Positions 26,265-34,809 of a stretch of DNA of 64,000 nucleotides are shown here, piece by piece (positions within the stretch are counted from its first letter, which is position 1; every line of letters begins with the position of its first letter). The position numbers and the translations under genes were made by a program. The stretch spans positions 47,839-111,838 of the forward strand of contig JAFVIB010000001.1 in assembly GCA_017474235.1 (NCBI GenBank), given 5' to 3'. This DNA is from Alistipes sp. (GTDB lineage Bacteria; Bacteroidota; Bacteroidia; Bacteroidales; Rikenellaceae). The notes below the pieces were generated by a model. The model ran no database searches. It was not told the DNA's origin and saw only the letters and a list, made by a program, of their open reading frames with translations.

Positions 26265-27558
26265 TTACGATAACGAGGTAGTAGTTCTTCTTACCCTTCT
26301 GTACAAGCAGATACTTACCGGCAATAAGGTCTGCCTCTGTAACTGTTGCAGCAATATCTGTAACCTTCTCCTTATTCAGAGATACGCCGCCACCCTGAAT
26401 CATCTTGCGGCACTCGCCCTTTGATGGGAAAATATTACTCTTCTCTGCACACAGGTCGATAAATGAGCAACCGAGCTCTGCCTTAGTGATTGTAAACTGA
26501 GGTACACCGTCAAATACCTGAAGCAGTGTCTGCTCGTCAAGACGGCGCAGAGCCTCAGATGTAGCCTGACCAAAGAGGATGCCTGATGCCTCAACAGCCT
26601 TCTGATACTCCTCAGCAGAGTGAATCATTGTTGTAACCTCCTGCGCAAGACGCTTCTGAAGTACGCGCAAGTGCGGAGCCTGCTCGTGCTCAGCAATCAG
26701 AGTCTCGATAGTCTGACGGTCAAGCAGTGTGAAGATTTTGATATAACGCTTTGCATCATCATCTGATACATTGAGCCAGAACTGATAGAACTTGTAAGGC
26801 GATGTATAACGAGCATCAAGCCAAACATTACCGCTCTCTGTCTTGCCAAACTTTGTACCATCTGCCTTTGTAATCAGCGGGCAGGTGATAGCAAATGCCT
26901 CAGCCTCCGAGCCGAGCTTACGACGAATAAGCTCTGTACCTGTTGTGATATTTCCCCACTGGTCTGCACCACCGAGCTGAACCTTACAGTTCATAGTCTG
27001 ATAGAGGTGGAGGAAGTCGTAGCCCTGCAAGAGTTGATATGTAAACTCTGTGAACGACATACCGTCGCCCTCGCCGTTGAAACGCTTCTTTACAGAGTCT
27101 TTTGCCATCATATAGTTTACAGTGATGCACTTACCAATTTCACGAGCAAAGTCGAGGAATGAGAACTCCTTCATCCAGTCGTAGTTGTTTACAAGCACAG
27201 CAGCATTCTCAGCATCCGAATCGAAGTCGATAAGGCGAGCCAACTGAGCCTTGATAGCCTCCTGATTGTGACGCAGAGCAGCCTCGTCGAGCAGGTTACG
27301 CTCCTGAGACTTACCGCTTGGGTCGCCAATCATACCTGTTGCACCACCTACAAGGGCTACAGGGCGGTGACCACACATCTGAAGGTGCTTGAGAATCATA
27401 ACACCCACCAAGTGACCAATATGAAGTGAATCAGCCGTAGGGTCAATGCCCAAATAAGCTGTTGTCATCTCTTTCTCTAACTGCTCCTCTGCTCCCGGCA
27501 TAATGGTATGAATCATACCGCGCCACTGGAGCTCCTCTACAAAGTTCTTTCTTGCCAT
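26257..27558 (-). CDS. tyrS: Tyrosyl-tRNA synthetase
   Basis: A 433-residue class I synthetase, TyrRS type 1. HIGH motif: [10 protein letters not shown] (about 45-54). KMSKS-equivalent: KFGKTESGN (about 236-244). The C-terminal S4 RNA-binding domain contains [17 protein letters not shown]. The '[11 protein letters not shown]' segment is diagnostic. It charges tRNA-Tyr. Placed 16 bp after dnaX in the same direction. Confidence 0.95.
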   Translation of the reverse strand: MARKNFVEELQWRGMIHTIMPGAEEQLEKEMTTAYLGIDPTADSLHIGHLVGVMILKHLQMCGHRPVALVGGATGMIGDPSGKSQERNLLDEAALRHNQEAIKAQLARLIDFDSDAENAAVLVNNYDWMKEFSFLDFAREIGKCITVNYMMAKDSVKKRFNGEGDGMSFTEFTYQLLQGYDFLHLYQTMNCKVQLGGADQWGNITTGTELIRRKLGSEAEAFAITCPLITKADGTKFGKTESGNVWLDARYTSPYKFYQFWLNVSDDDAKRYIKIFTLLDRQTIETLIAEHEQAPHLRVLQKRLAQEVTTMIHSAEEYQKAVEASGILFGQATSEALRRLDEQTLLQVFDGVPQFTITKAELGCSFIDLCAEKSNIFPSKGECRKMIQGGGVSLNKEKVTDIAATVTEADLIAGKYLLVQKGKKNYYLVIVNE

Positions 27559-27573
27559 TTTTATTGTTCTTTA

Positions 27574-29325
27574 CTAATCTAACTCTAATTCAAGTGCCGT
27601 TACAAGCTCGTCAAAGAGCGGAGAACGGTCAGATATATGTGCAACTCGGTCCTCTAACTTTACGGGGCGCAGTTTAACCTCTACCTCGTTGAGTACAATG
27701 TCGAGTTTTACCACTCCGCTAATACCGGAAATATCTGTTATTATCTCTGTAATCTCGCTGCGCGAGTTGTAGAGGTCGTCCCGCATAATAGCACTCGGAA
27801 CCTCTACCGATATAGTGTTTCCACTAATCTTTGTCTTCTCAAAAGCCGGAGAGAATCGCGGATGCTTTGCAACTATGGCTGCAATAAACCTCTCTTTGCT
27901 CTCTTGTAGCTTTTTCTCACTCTGCGGGTCGGTATATCTATCCTCACTCTCCTCTGCTGAGGCGTTGCCCGATACACTCTTCATCAAATCTGTTATCGAG
28001 CCCGATGCCAACGCACTACTTATGCTGTTTCGTTTGCTGCCACCGCCTACTACAACTCGTTTAGGCTCCGGCTTGACCTCTGCTGCTGCCTGTGCAGTCG
28101 GTGCTGCTACAACCTGCGGCTGAGGTGTCGCCACGACCTGTGGTTGCGTAACAGGCTGAGTGACAACTATCTGCGGCTCTTCGAGAGAAGGGAGCGGATA
28201 ACTCTCCTCTACGGGAAGGGTCAGTTCAGAATTTTTTTTTTGACTCAGTGCTGCAATCTTCATCAGAGTCAGTTCGACAAGCAGACGCTGATTTGATGCT
28301 GTGCGCAGCTTGCCGTCAGCCTCCGAGAGCAGAGATATTGCACCGAACAGAAAGGCTGTGTCGCAATTGCTTGCCTGTCTGCGATAGCTCTCAAGCAGTT
28401 CACCCGTAAACTCGATAAGGTTTACAGCAGGTCCTTTCGCTACCAGCAAATCTCTCATATGCTGATTAAGACCATTCATAAATACCTGACCGGAGAAACC
28501 CTTTGTCAGTACCGCATCAAACTCAAGAAGCGCATTTACATAGTCGCCTCCGAGTAGCAAATCTGTAAAGCGGAAGTATGTGTCGTAGTCCAACACATTA
28601 AGGGTGCTGGCAACGGCTTTATACTCAAGCGTCGTACCACAGAAAGAGACCGCCTTGTCAAACATCGAAAGGGCATCTCTCATACCGCCGTCAGCCTTCT
28701 GTGCAATAAGGTTGAGCGATTGGTCGTCGGCTGTAACACCCTCACTGTTAGCGATATATCGCAAGTACTCTACCGCATCCTCTACGCGAATACGATTGAA
28801 ATCGTATATCTGACAACGAGAGAGAATGGTAGGTATAATCTTGTGCTTCTCGGTTGTTGCGAGGATAAATATGGCGTGCTGCGGAGGCTCCTCAAGGGTC
28901 TTAAGGAAGGCATTGAACGCAGCCTGCGAGAGCATATGTACCTCGTCGATGATAAATACGGAGTAGTGACCAATCTGCGGGATGACTCTCACCTGCTCAA
29001 TGAGGTTACGAATATCCTCGACAGAGTTGTTCGACGCAGCATCAAGCTCGTGAATACTCATAGAGCGACCTTCGTTGAACGAGCGGCAAGACTCACACTC
29101 GTTGCAAGCCTCTGCACCTACGGGGTTAAGGCAGTTTATAGCCTTGGCAAATATGCGGGCGCAAGTGGTTTTACCCACGCCACGCGGACCGCAGAAGAGG
29201 TATGCGTGAGCCAACTGATTTCTCTCAATGGCATTCTTGAGCGTAGATGTAATATGCTTCTGTCCGACCACTGAATTGAATGTCGCCGGACGATATTTTC
29301 TCGCTGATACTACAAATTGTTCCAT
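27574..29325 (-). CDS. dnaX: DNA polymerase III subunits gamma and tau
   Basis: A 583-residue clamp loader protein from ATG 29325 (MEQFVVSARKYRP); the upstream ATG at 29400 would add 25 atypical residues. P-loop CGPRGVGKTTCARIF, the zinc cysteines in CLNPVGAEACNECESC, DEVH box IIDEVHMLS and sensor LSRCQIYDF are all present. Domain III ends near residue 360; then comes a Gln/Pro/Ala-rich linker and a tau-type C-terminal domain. An A10 run at codons 362-365 is followed by stops in both other frames, which would give a gamma form of about 366 residues. Confidence 0.93.
   Translation of the reverse strand: MEQFVVSARKYRPATFNSVVGQKHITSTLKNAIERNQLAHAYLFCGPRGVGKTTCARIFAKAINCLNPVGAEACNECESCRSFNEGRSMSIHELDAASNNSVEDIRNLIEQVRVIPQIGHYSVFIIDEVHMLSQAAFNAFLKTLEEPPQHAIFILATTEKHKIIPTILSRCQIYDFNRIRVEDAVEYLRYIANSEGVTADDQSLNLIAQKADGGMRDALSMFDKAVSFCGTTLEYKAVASTLNVLDYDTYFRFTDLLLGGDYVNALLEFDAVLTKGFSGQVFMNGLNQHMRDLLVAKGPAVNLIEFTGELLESYRRQASNCDTAFLFGAISLLSEADGKLRTASNQRLLVELTLMKIAALSQKKNSELTLPVEESYPLPSLEEPQIVVTQPVTQPQVVATPQPQVVAAPTAQAAAEVKPEPKRVVVGGGSKRNSISSALASGSITDLMKSVSGNASAEESEDRYTDPQSEKKLQESKERFIAAIVAKHPRFSPAFEKTKISGNTISVEVPSAIMRDDLYNSRSEITEIITDISGISGVVKLDIVLNEVEVKLRPVKLEDRVAHISDRSPLFDELVTALELELD
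28232..28241 (-). other. A10 slippery run in dnaX (probable gamma/tau switch)
   Basis: The mRNA-sense strand has ten A residues across codons CAA-AAA-AAA-AAT. One extra A gives TTC then TGA; one missing A gives ATT-CTG-AAC-TGA. Both yield a product of 366-367 residues ending just after domain III. Homopolymer slippage at the same place produces gamma in some bacteria, for example Thermus. Confidence 0.65.
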
Positions 29326-29437
29326 AATCGCCACAAAGTTAATAAAATAATGAAAAAATTGCAACTTTTTGACATTTTGTCCTATATGATTATTTGGCAA
29401 AGAAATTGGACAAATAATCTACAAAAATAATTTAGTT

Positions 29438-32038
29438 ATGAATATCAATGTACTGACAATTAAGGCGCAGCAGTCGCTGCAAAGTGCAGTCACTGTGGCG
29501 CAACAGGCGGGGCAGCAGGCGGTAGAGCCGCTGCATCTGCTCTCGGTGCTTATTGCCGAGGATGAGAATTTGGGCTCTTTTCTGCTTGGCAAGGTTGGCG
29601 TAAATCTGCCAAATTTGCGTAAAGATGTGACAATGGCTCTGTCACGACTGCCAAAGGTGTCAGGTGGTGGCGAGCAATATTTTTCGGGCGATATAACAAA
29701 GGTTGTGCAGCGTGCCGTAGATTTTACAAAGAAGTTTAACGACAAGTACGCCTCTGTTGAGCATCTTCTGCTTGCGCTTGTTGCAGAGCGTGGTACGGCA
29801 GCCGACCTGCTTAAGCAGAGTGGTGCCACCGAGCGCGACTTGATAGAGGCTGTGCGTCAATTTCGCAAGGGTGCTACGGTGGACTCGCAGACCGCAGAAA
29901 AGGAGTTTGATGCCCTTGGCAAGTATGCAATAAATCTGAATGAACTTGCACACTCAGGCAAACTCGACCCTGTGATTGGCAGGGATGAGGAGTGTCGTCG
30001 TGTGTTGCAGATTCTTTCGCGTCGAACAAAGAATAATCCGATACTTGTCGGAGAGCCGGGCGTAGGTAAGACCGCTATTGCAGAGGGTATAGCCCATAGA
30101 ATTGTAAATGGCGATGTGCCTGAGAACTTGCGTTCAAAGAGTATCTATTCGCTCGATATGGGCGCACTTATTGCCGGTGCGAAGTATCAAGGCGAGTTTG
30201 AGGAGCGACTGAAGGGTGTTATTGCCGAGGTGGCAGCTTCAGATGGAGAGATACTGCTCTTTATCGACGAGATACACACTCTTGTGGGTGCAGGAAAGAG
30301 TAGTGGCGCGATGGATGCTGCCAACATTCTTAAGCCTGCACTTGCCCGAGGCGAGCTGCGCACTATCGGAGCAACTACGCTGGATGAGTATCAGAAGTAT
30401 TTTGAGCAGGATAAGGCTTTAGAGCGTCGTTTTCAGAAGGTTATGGTCGATGAGCCGACAACTGAAGATGCTGTAAGTATTCTGCGTGGACTCAAAGAGC
30501 GATACGAGGGACACCATAAGGTCAGAATTAAGGATGAGGCTATTGTGGCTGCGGTAGAGTTGTCGCACCGCTATATTACAGACCGTTTTCTGCCCGATAA
30601 GGCTATCGACCTTGTTGATGAGGCGGCGTCAAAGTTGCGTCTTGAGATGAACTCCGTGCCGGAGGAGATAGATACTCTCGACCGTCGTATTCGTCAGGCA
30701 GAGATTGAGCGAGAGGCTATCCGCCGTGAGGGGGATAAAGCCCGAATCGAGAATCTCGACCGCGATATTGAGAATTTGCGTGCCAAGGAGGCGCAGATGC
30801 GTGCCAAGTGGCAGTCGGAGCGAGATATACTGCTTAAGATTCAACACAACAAGCAGCAGATAGAGAGCCTGAAGGTCGAGGCACAGCAGGCTGAGCGACA
30901 GGGCGACTATGGGCGTGTGGCAGAGATTCGCTACGGCAAGATTGTCGAGTGTCAGCGCACTATCGAGGCGTTGCAGGAGGAGTTGAATACAGCTACCGCC
31001 TCCGGTCAGATGATTAAGGAGGAGGTTGATTCTCAGGATATTGCAGAGGTTGTATCTCGATGGACGGGAATCCCTGTAACCCGAATGCTCGCCTCGGAAC
31101 GCGAGAAACTGCTCAATATGGAGAGCGAACTTCATCGCCGAGTTATCGGTCAGCAGCGGGCTATTGAGGCGGTTGCCGAGGCTGTGCGTCGCTCGCGTGC
31201 CGGTCTGAATGACCCGCGTAAGCCTATCGGCTCGTTTATCTTCCTCGGTACTACGGGAGTTGGTAAGACGGAACTTGCCAAGGCTCTTGCAGAGTTTCTG
31301 TTCAACGATGAGAATATGATGACCCGTATAGATATGAGTGAGTATCAAGAGCGTCACTCCGTATCGCGCCTTGTTGGTGCGCCTCCGGGATATGTGGGTT
31401 ATGATGAGGGTGGACAGCTTACAGAGGCTGTGCGTCGTAAGCCATACTCGGTAGTGCTGCTCGACGAGATTGAGAAGGCTCATCCTGATACATTTAACAT
31501 CCTGTTGCAGGTGCTTGATGATGGTCGTCTTACAGATAATAAGGGTCGTACGGTCGATTTTCGAAATACGATTATCATTATGACATCCAATATGGGGTCG
31601 CATATTATTCAGGAGCGATTTGCGAAGGCTTTAGAGCAGAGCAGTGCTATCTCTCAGACTGTTGTTGAGAGTGTGCAGCGAGAGGTGGTTGAACTACTCA
31701 AGCAACAACTCAAGCCGGAGTTCCTTAACCGTATAGATGAAATTGTGATGTTCGAGCCTCTGTCTCAGGCAGATATAGAGCAGATTGTCGATCTCCAGAT
31801 GAAGAGCCTTGCCAAGATGCTTGCCCATAATGGCATAGAACTTCAATATACCGATGCGGCGCGAAAGTTTATTGCAACGGCTGGTTACGATGCTATGTAT
31901 GGCGCGCGCCCTGTCAAACGAGTTGTGCAGCGCGAAGTGGTTGGCGAACTGTCAAAGAGAATCCTTGCCGGCGAGGTCAATCGTGAGCGTCCTATAACTA
32001 TCGATGCGGTAGATGGAGCACTCCATTTCTCAAATTAG
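29438..32038 (+). CDS. clpB: ATP-dependent disaggregase ClpB
   Basis: An 866-residue Hsp100 protein. N-domain (to about 150), first AAA+ module with [13 protein letters not shown], coiled-coil middle domain (about 405-530, rich in E, R and Q) that distinguishes ClpB from ClpA, and second module with [13 protein letters not shown] and the GYVGYDEGG pore loop region. It works with DnaK to solubilise aggregated proteins. It is divergent from dnaX. The 112-bp gap is A/T rich; I see no CIRCE element. Confidence 0.95.
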   Translation: MNINVLTIKAQQSLQSAVTVAQQAGQQAVEPLHLLSVLIAEDENLGSFLLGKVGVNLPNLRKDVTMALSRLPKVSGGGEQYFSGDITKVVQRAVDFTKKFNDKYASVEHLLLALVAERGTAADLLKQSGATERDLIEAVRQFRKGATVDSQTAEKEFDALGKYAINLNELAHSGKLDPVIGRDEECRRVLQILSRRTKNNPILVGEPGVGKTAIAEGIAHRIVNGDVPENLRSKSIYSLDMGALIAGAKYQGEFEERLKGVIAEVAASDGEILLFIDEIHTLVGAGKSSGAMDAANILKPALARGELRTIGATTLDEYQKYFEQDKALERRFQKVMVDEPTTEDAVSILRGLKERYEGHHKVRIKDEAIVAAVELSHRYITDRFLPDKAIDLVDEAASKLRLEMNSVPEEIDTLDRRIRQAEIEREAIRREGDKARIENLDRDIENLRAKEAQMRAKWQSERDILLKIQHNKQQIESLKVEAQQAERQGDYGRVAEIRYGKIVECQRTIEALQEELNTATASGQMIKEEVDSQDIAEVVSRWTGIPVTRMLASEREKLLNMESELHRRVIGQQRAIEAVAEAVRRSRAGLNDPRKPIGSFIFLGTTGVGKTELAKALAEFLFNDENMMTRIDMSEYQERHSVSRLVGAPPGYVGYDEGGQLTEAVRRKPYSVVLLDEIEKAHPDTFNILLQVLDDGRLTDNKGRTVDFRNTIIIMTSNMGSHIIQERFAKALEQSSAISQTVVESVQREVVELLKQQLKPEFLNRIDEIVMFEPLSQADIEQIVDLQMKSLAKMLAHNGIELQYTDAARKFIATAGYDAMYGARPVKRVVQREVVGELSKRILAGEVNRERPITIDAVDGALHFSN

Positions 32039-32104
32039 AGTAACAAATTGAAAGCAAAAGTAAACTAAAAGGAAAGTTTCCCTGCGTTAAAGTGGGCAAA
32101 AAGA

Positions 32105-32167
32105 GTAAGTTAAGTGCTGAAAAAGGAAAAAATAGAGCCTTTTTTAACACTTAACTTACACTTTTTT
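32105..32167 (+). terminator. Terminator of clpB
   Basis: GTAAGTTAAGTG (32105-32116) pairs perfectly with CACTTAACTTAC (32148-32159), with AAAAAGG/CCTTTTT continuing inside the loop, followed by six T. Confidence 0.85.
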
Positions 32168-32248
32168 GTGCCTTAACTCTGCGAAATAGCCATTCATAGG
32201 GCTATTTTCACCGATAAAGGCAAAAAAATAACAATTTATAACTTATAA

Positions 32249-32280
32249 TTTGGAAGTTTGAATTGTTTGTACTACTTTTG
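32249..32280 (+). promoter_or_regulatory. Promoter of a candidate small RNA
   Basis: TTTG (32249-32252), 20-bp spacer, TACTTTTG (32273-32280). No plus-strand gene lies downstream before the 3' end of the convergent phosphoesterase. Confidence 0.6.
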
Positions 32281-32286
32281 TGTCCG

Positions 32287-32380
32287 GAAGAGGATAGGAT
32301 CTCTTTCAAGATAGGTTTTTAGGCTAGGTTTTGGAGACAGCATTTTGGGGATGACAAGGTGCTGTCTCGTCGTTTTATTA
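32287..32380 (+). ncRNA. Candidate small RNA of about 95 nt
   Basis: Starts just after a consensus promoter and ends with a GAGACAGCA (32334-32342) / TGCTGTCTC (32360-32368) hairpin followed by a T-rich stretch. No open reading frame of meaningful length. I do not recognise the family. Alternatively the hairpin only serves as a terminator for the convergent phosphoesterase gene. Confidence 0.4.
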
Positions 32381-32388
32381 TGCAAGCC

Positions 32389-33324
32389 CTACTTTGTGCG
32401 GGTTACGGTATGTAGTACTCGCCCCTTGTCGTCTATCATGTGCAGACAGATGGACTCTTTATCGGCTGTAACTACCGAGAATCCCACCTTTGGACTGCAA
32501 AATTGTGTGCCCTCCACAGCCTCTACATCGCGGCTCAGAGCTGCTGATGAGTTTACGATATAGTCAATATCGCTGCCCTCTACCCGTATATGCTGGAAAT
32601 TGTGAATATGTCCGCACAGATACATATCCACATTGCCATATTTGCGCATAACAGTATCTACCTTCTGCTGCAAATCTGTCCTCTCTTTTTTACTCTTCGA
32701 GGTGTCTGCATATATAGGGTGGTGTCCTGCAACAACTATCCAATCCTCTGTGGCACTCTTAAGTACCGAGTCTAACCACTCTATCTGCGCCTCTTCGCTC
32801 TGCAGATAGGCATCTTTGTAATTTGCTTTACTCTTCCTGTAGCGGCTTATCAGGGGCGATGTATCTATTATAATCAGACGAATAGAGGCTCCATCCTCTT
32901 TGTAAACCTTTGTGTAGTACCTGTCGGGCATCACCCAGCGACGGCTGATATTCGAGTAATCAAGCACCGCATTGGTATCTCCTCTGTACTCGTGATTTCC
33001 TAAAGCTGCAAGCCACGGAACCATCAATTTCGGATGGCTGTATATCAACTCGTAGTTTGTCATCCATAGTGGGTCGTGAACGCTCTGTACCCCCTCAAAG
33101 TGGTGAACATCACCCGTGGTTACAATGTAGTTGGGCGAGATGCTCTCCGCCATTCGACCCATCAACTCGGCTACGGGCTTCTGAAGATAGTAACCATTTC
33201 TGCCCGAATCACTTACTACAAATATATTTATATCCTTTTTCAGGGTCCTCCATACCCTTGGATTCCTCGCCTCGCCACTAAACGACACTAATAGCAATAC
33301 CGCAAATGCAATAACCTTTTTCAT
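32389..33324 (-). CDS. Secreted calcineurin-like metallophosphoesterase
   Basis: A 311-residue phosphoesterase from ATG 33324. Signal peptide MKKVIAFAVLLLVSFSGEA. Metal-ligand motifs: VVSDSG (atypical for D-x-H), TTGDVHHF, ALGNHEYRG, VVAGHHPIYAD and CGHIHNFQH. The enzyme likely acts in the periplasm. Resemblance to purple acid phosphatase-like proteins is general; the substrate is unknown. The first motif has Ser where the family usually has His, so one metal site may differ. An ATG at 33357 adds 11 residues ahead of the signal peptide and is less likely. Confidence 0.82.
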   Translation of the reverse strand: MKKVIAFAVLLLVSFSGEARNPRVWRTLKKDINIFVVSDSGRNGYYLQKPVAELMGRMAESISPNYIVTTGDVHHFEGVQSVHDPLWMTNYELIYSHPKLMVPWLAALGNHEYRGDTNAVLDYSNISRRWVMPDRYYTKVYKEDGASIRLIIIDTSPLISRYRKSKANYKDAYLQSEEAQIEWLDSVLKSATEDWIVVAGHHPIYADTSKSKKERTDLQQKVDTVMRKYGNVDMYLCGHIHNFQHIRVEGSDIDYIVNSSAALSRDVEAVEGTQFCSPKVGFSVVTADKESICLHMIDDKGRVLHTVTRTK

Positions 33325-33544
33325 ATCATCTGTATAAACTATTGCAAATATATTCATTTTCTAACTATATTCATAACCCCAGCTAAAAATATTTGCATAA
33401 TCTCGAGAAATATCCCCTAAAAAATTGGTACAACAGACAACTCTGCCACGCCGCTACAGGTTGAACCGACGACAAGCTGAGAGCAGAGGATGCTTGCATA
33501 CTATGCCGAGGCGCGAAGGAGGAAGAGCCGAGCATTCGGCTCAA

Positions 33545-33650
33545 AGTAGTTTAGGGGAGCAAAAAGAATAGGCGAGAGTCTCCCGACTATCGCCTATCTC
33601 GGGGATTGCTCCATAAACAACCACTGCGCAGCACCTATAAAAACTACTAA
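33545..33650. repeat. Family C palindrome, copy 1
   Basis: AGTAGTTTAGGGGAGCAA (33545-33562) pairs imperfectly with TTGCTCCATAAACAA (33606-33620). Inside, ATAGGCGA (33568-33575) pairs perfectly with TCGCCTAT (33590-33597). Preceded at about 33434 by TCTGCCACGCCGCTACAGG, which recurs at 33803. Confidence 0.65.
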
Positions 33651-33682
33651 CGACCGCTGAAGGTTTGAGCAGACCGAAGCGA

Positions 33683-33790
33683 GGTAGTTACAATCATAGA
33701 TTGTCGTGGTTGGTAAGCGATATGGCGAAAATTTATTTTCAGACACAATCGCTCAGCAACAACGAAAGTTTGCGACAGCAAACAACTACC
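33683..33790. repeat. Four-way-junction repeat, copy D3
   Basis: P1 GGTAGTT/AACTACC (33683-33689, 33784-33790). P2 ACAATC-ATA-GATTGT (33690-33704). P3 pairs a GTTGGTAAGCGAT stretch with ATCGCTCAGCAAC at 11 of 13 positions, with tip GAAAAT-TT-ATTTTC. P4 GTTTGC-GACA-GCAAAC (33768-33783). Same architecture as the A and other D copies, with different stem sequence. Confidence 0.7.
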
Positions 33791-33827
33791 GAGCGTAGAT
33801 AAGTCTGCCACACCGCTACAGGTTGAA

Positions 33828-33911
33828 AGTAGTTTAGGAGGGGCATAAACAAAATAAGAGGGCGTTTCTCAACGACCTCTTACCTCGGAGGGTTGCCCCT
33901 CCTAAACTACT
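33828..33911. repeat. Family C palindrome, copy 2
   Basis: AGTAGTTTAGGAGGGGCA (33828-33845) pairs perfectly over 18 bp with 33894-33911. An inner TAAGAGG/CCTCTTA stem replaces the ATAGGCGA/TCGCCTAT stem of copy 1. Confidence 0.7.
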
Positions 33912-33939
33912 AACCCAAACTTAAATAAATGAAGAAACC

Positions 33940-33993
33940 TCACTGCGGCTTGCAGTTTCCACCGCAGCTGTTGTTTTGAAGTGCAATCTTCAT
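33940..33993 (-). CDS. Possible 17-residue Cys-containing small ORF
   Basis: An ATG at 33993 opens a reading frame MKIALQNNSCGGNCKPQ ending in TGA. The frame continues upstream for seven codons to an in-frame TAA. It holds two cysteines in an NSCGGNCK arrangement. It may be a real small peptide or the remnant of the C-terminus of a lost membrane protein. It stands alone in a repeat-rich region without a clear promoter. Confidence 0.25.
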   Translation of the reverse strand: MKIALQNNSCGGNCKPQ

Positions 33994-34077
33994 ACCAATA
34001 ACGAGCAGTTCGGGTTAAAATTGTGCTATATGCCCAAAGTGAACATCATTTTGTCCAAATTGAGTATTTTATCCATT

Positions 34078-34497
34078 TTACAACATTATATCGCTATCCT
34101 TAAAGTGGAGCTGCCACTCGATGCGGGCATTCTCGTCGCTATCTGATGCGTGGATGGCATTCTGCTGAACGCTACTGCCATAGAGCTTACGAACAGTACC
34201 CTCCTCGGCAGCCTCCGGATTTGTTGCACCGACAGTTTTGCGCAGTTCGGCAACGGCATCCTCCTTCTCAAGCACAGCTGCAACGATTGGACCGGATGTC
34301 ATAAAATCGACAAGACCATCAAAGAAAGGCTTGCCTGTATGCACTGCATAGAAACGCTTTGCGTCGTTGCGCGACATGCACCACATTCTCAATGCCACAA
34401 TACGGAAACCGGCATCAACAAGGTGCTGAAGAATTTTGGCGTGGTTGTTAGCTCTGACAGCGTCAGGCTTAATCATAGTGAAGGTTAAATTTCCCAT
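34078..34497 (-). CDS. ndk: Nucleoside diphosphate kinase
   Basis: A 139-residue NDP kinase. The start is 'NLTFTMIKPDAVRAN', and the active-site histidine lies in QNAIHASDS (His115). The GTVRKLYG motif is a variant of the usual GTIRGDF/RG segment, as in other Bacteroidota members. It balances NTP pools. Monocistronic, facing away from the tRNA-Leu gene. Confidence 0.93.
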   Translation of the reverse strand: MGNLTFTMIKPDAVRANNHAKILQHLVDAGFRIVALRMWCMSRNDAKRFYAVHTGKPFFDGLVDFMTSGPIVAAVLEKEDAVAELRKTVGATNPEAAEEGTVRKLYGSSVQQNAIHASDSDENARIEWQLHFKDSDIML

Positions 34498-34565
34498 AAT
34501 ATTAGTAATGTAGTTTAAGGTTTAAGCAAATATAGGAACGAAGATAGTGATTTTTTTTGACAAAG

Positions 34566-34597
34566 TATTGTAAATCAAAAAATAATTTCTACCTTTG
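34566..34597 (+). promoter_or_regulatory. Promoter of tRNA-Leu(CAA)
   Basis: TATTG (34566-34570), 19-bp spacer and TACCTTTG (34590-34597), ending 19 bp before the tRNA. Confidence 0.75.
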
Positions 34598-34615
34598 CCC
34601 CTGCAAAAAGCATCA

Positions 34616-34699
34616 GCCCGGATGGCGGAATCGGTAGACGCGCTGGTCTCAAACACCAGTAGGTTCACCCCTGTGCCGGTTCGACCCCGGCTCCGGGTA
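34616..34699 (+). tRNA. tRNA-Leu (anticodon CAA)
   Basis: A class II tRNA: acceptor GCCCGGA with TCCGGGT (one G-U pair), D arm, anticodon stem CTGGT/ACCAG with loop CTCAAAC (anticodon CAA), long variable arm, and T arm GCCGG-TTCGACC-CCGGC. CCA is not encoded. Confidence 0.93.
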
Positions 34700-34719
34700 C
34701 TCAAAAGAGAAGTTCATAA

Positions 34720-34766
34720 TGAAGTGACCCCAAAAGTTTGGACAAAAAACTTTTGGGGTCACTTCA
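34720..34766. repeat. Perfect 19-bp palindrome with IS3-like ends; terminator
   Basis: TGAAGTGACCCCAAAAGTT (34720-34738) pairs perfectly with 34748-34766 around a 9-nt loop, with a T run further downstream. It follows tRNA-Leu and faces the PEGA gene end, so it can serve as a bidirectional terminator. The TG...CA outer bases and TGACCCCAAAAGTTTGGACA core resemble terminal repeats of IS3-family insertion sequences. Confidence 0.7.
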
Positions 34767-34809
34767 CAAAACTCTCTTTTTTTGTGCCTATTTATATACT
34801 CTCAGCTTG

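Noticed and set aside
30629-31603. A 324-codon open frame antisense to clpB
   Set aside because: It is fully inside a well-supported gene, has no promoter or recognisable domain, and arises from codon bias of clpB.
32281-32340. Possible SRP (4.5S) RNA because of a GTCCGGAAG segment
   Set aside because: The rest of the conserved SRP hairpin (GGAAGCAGC and its symmetrical loop) is missing.
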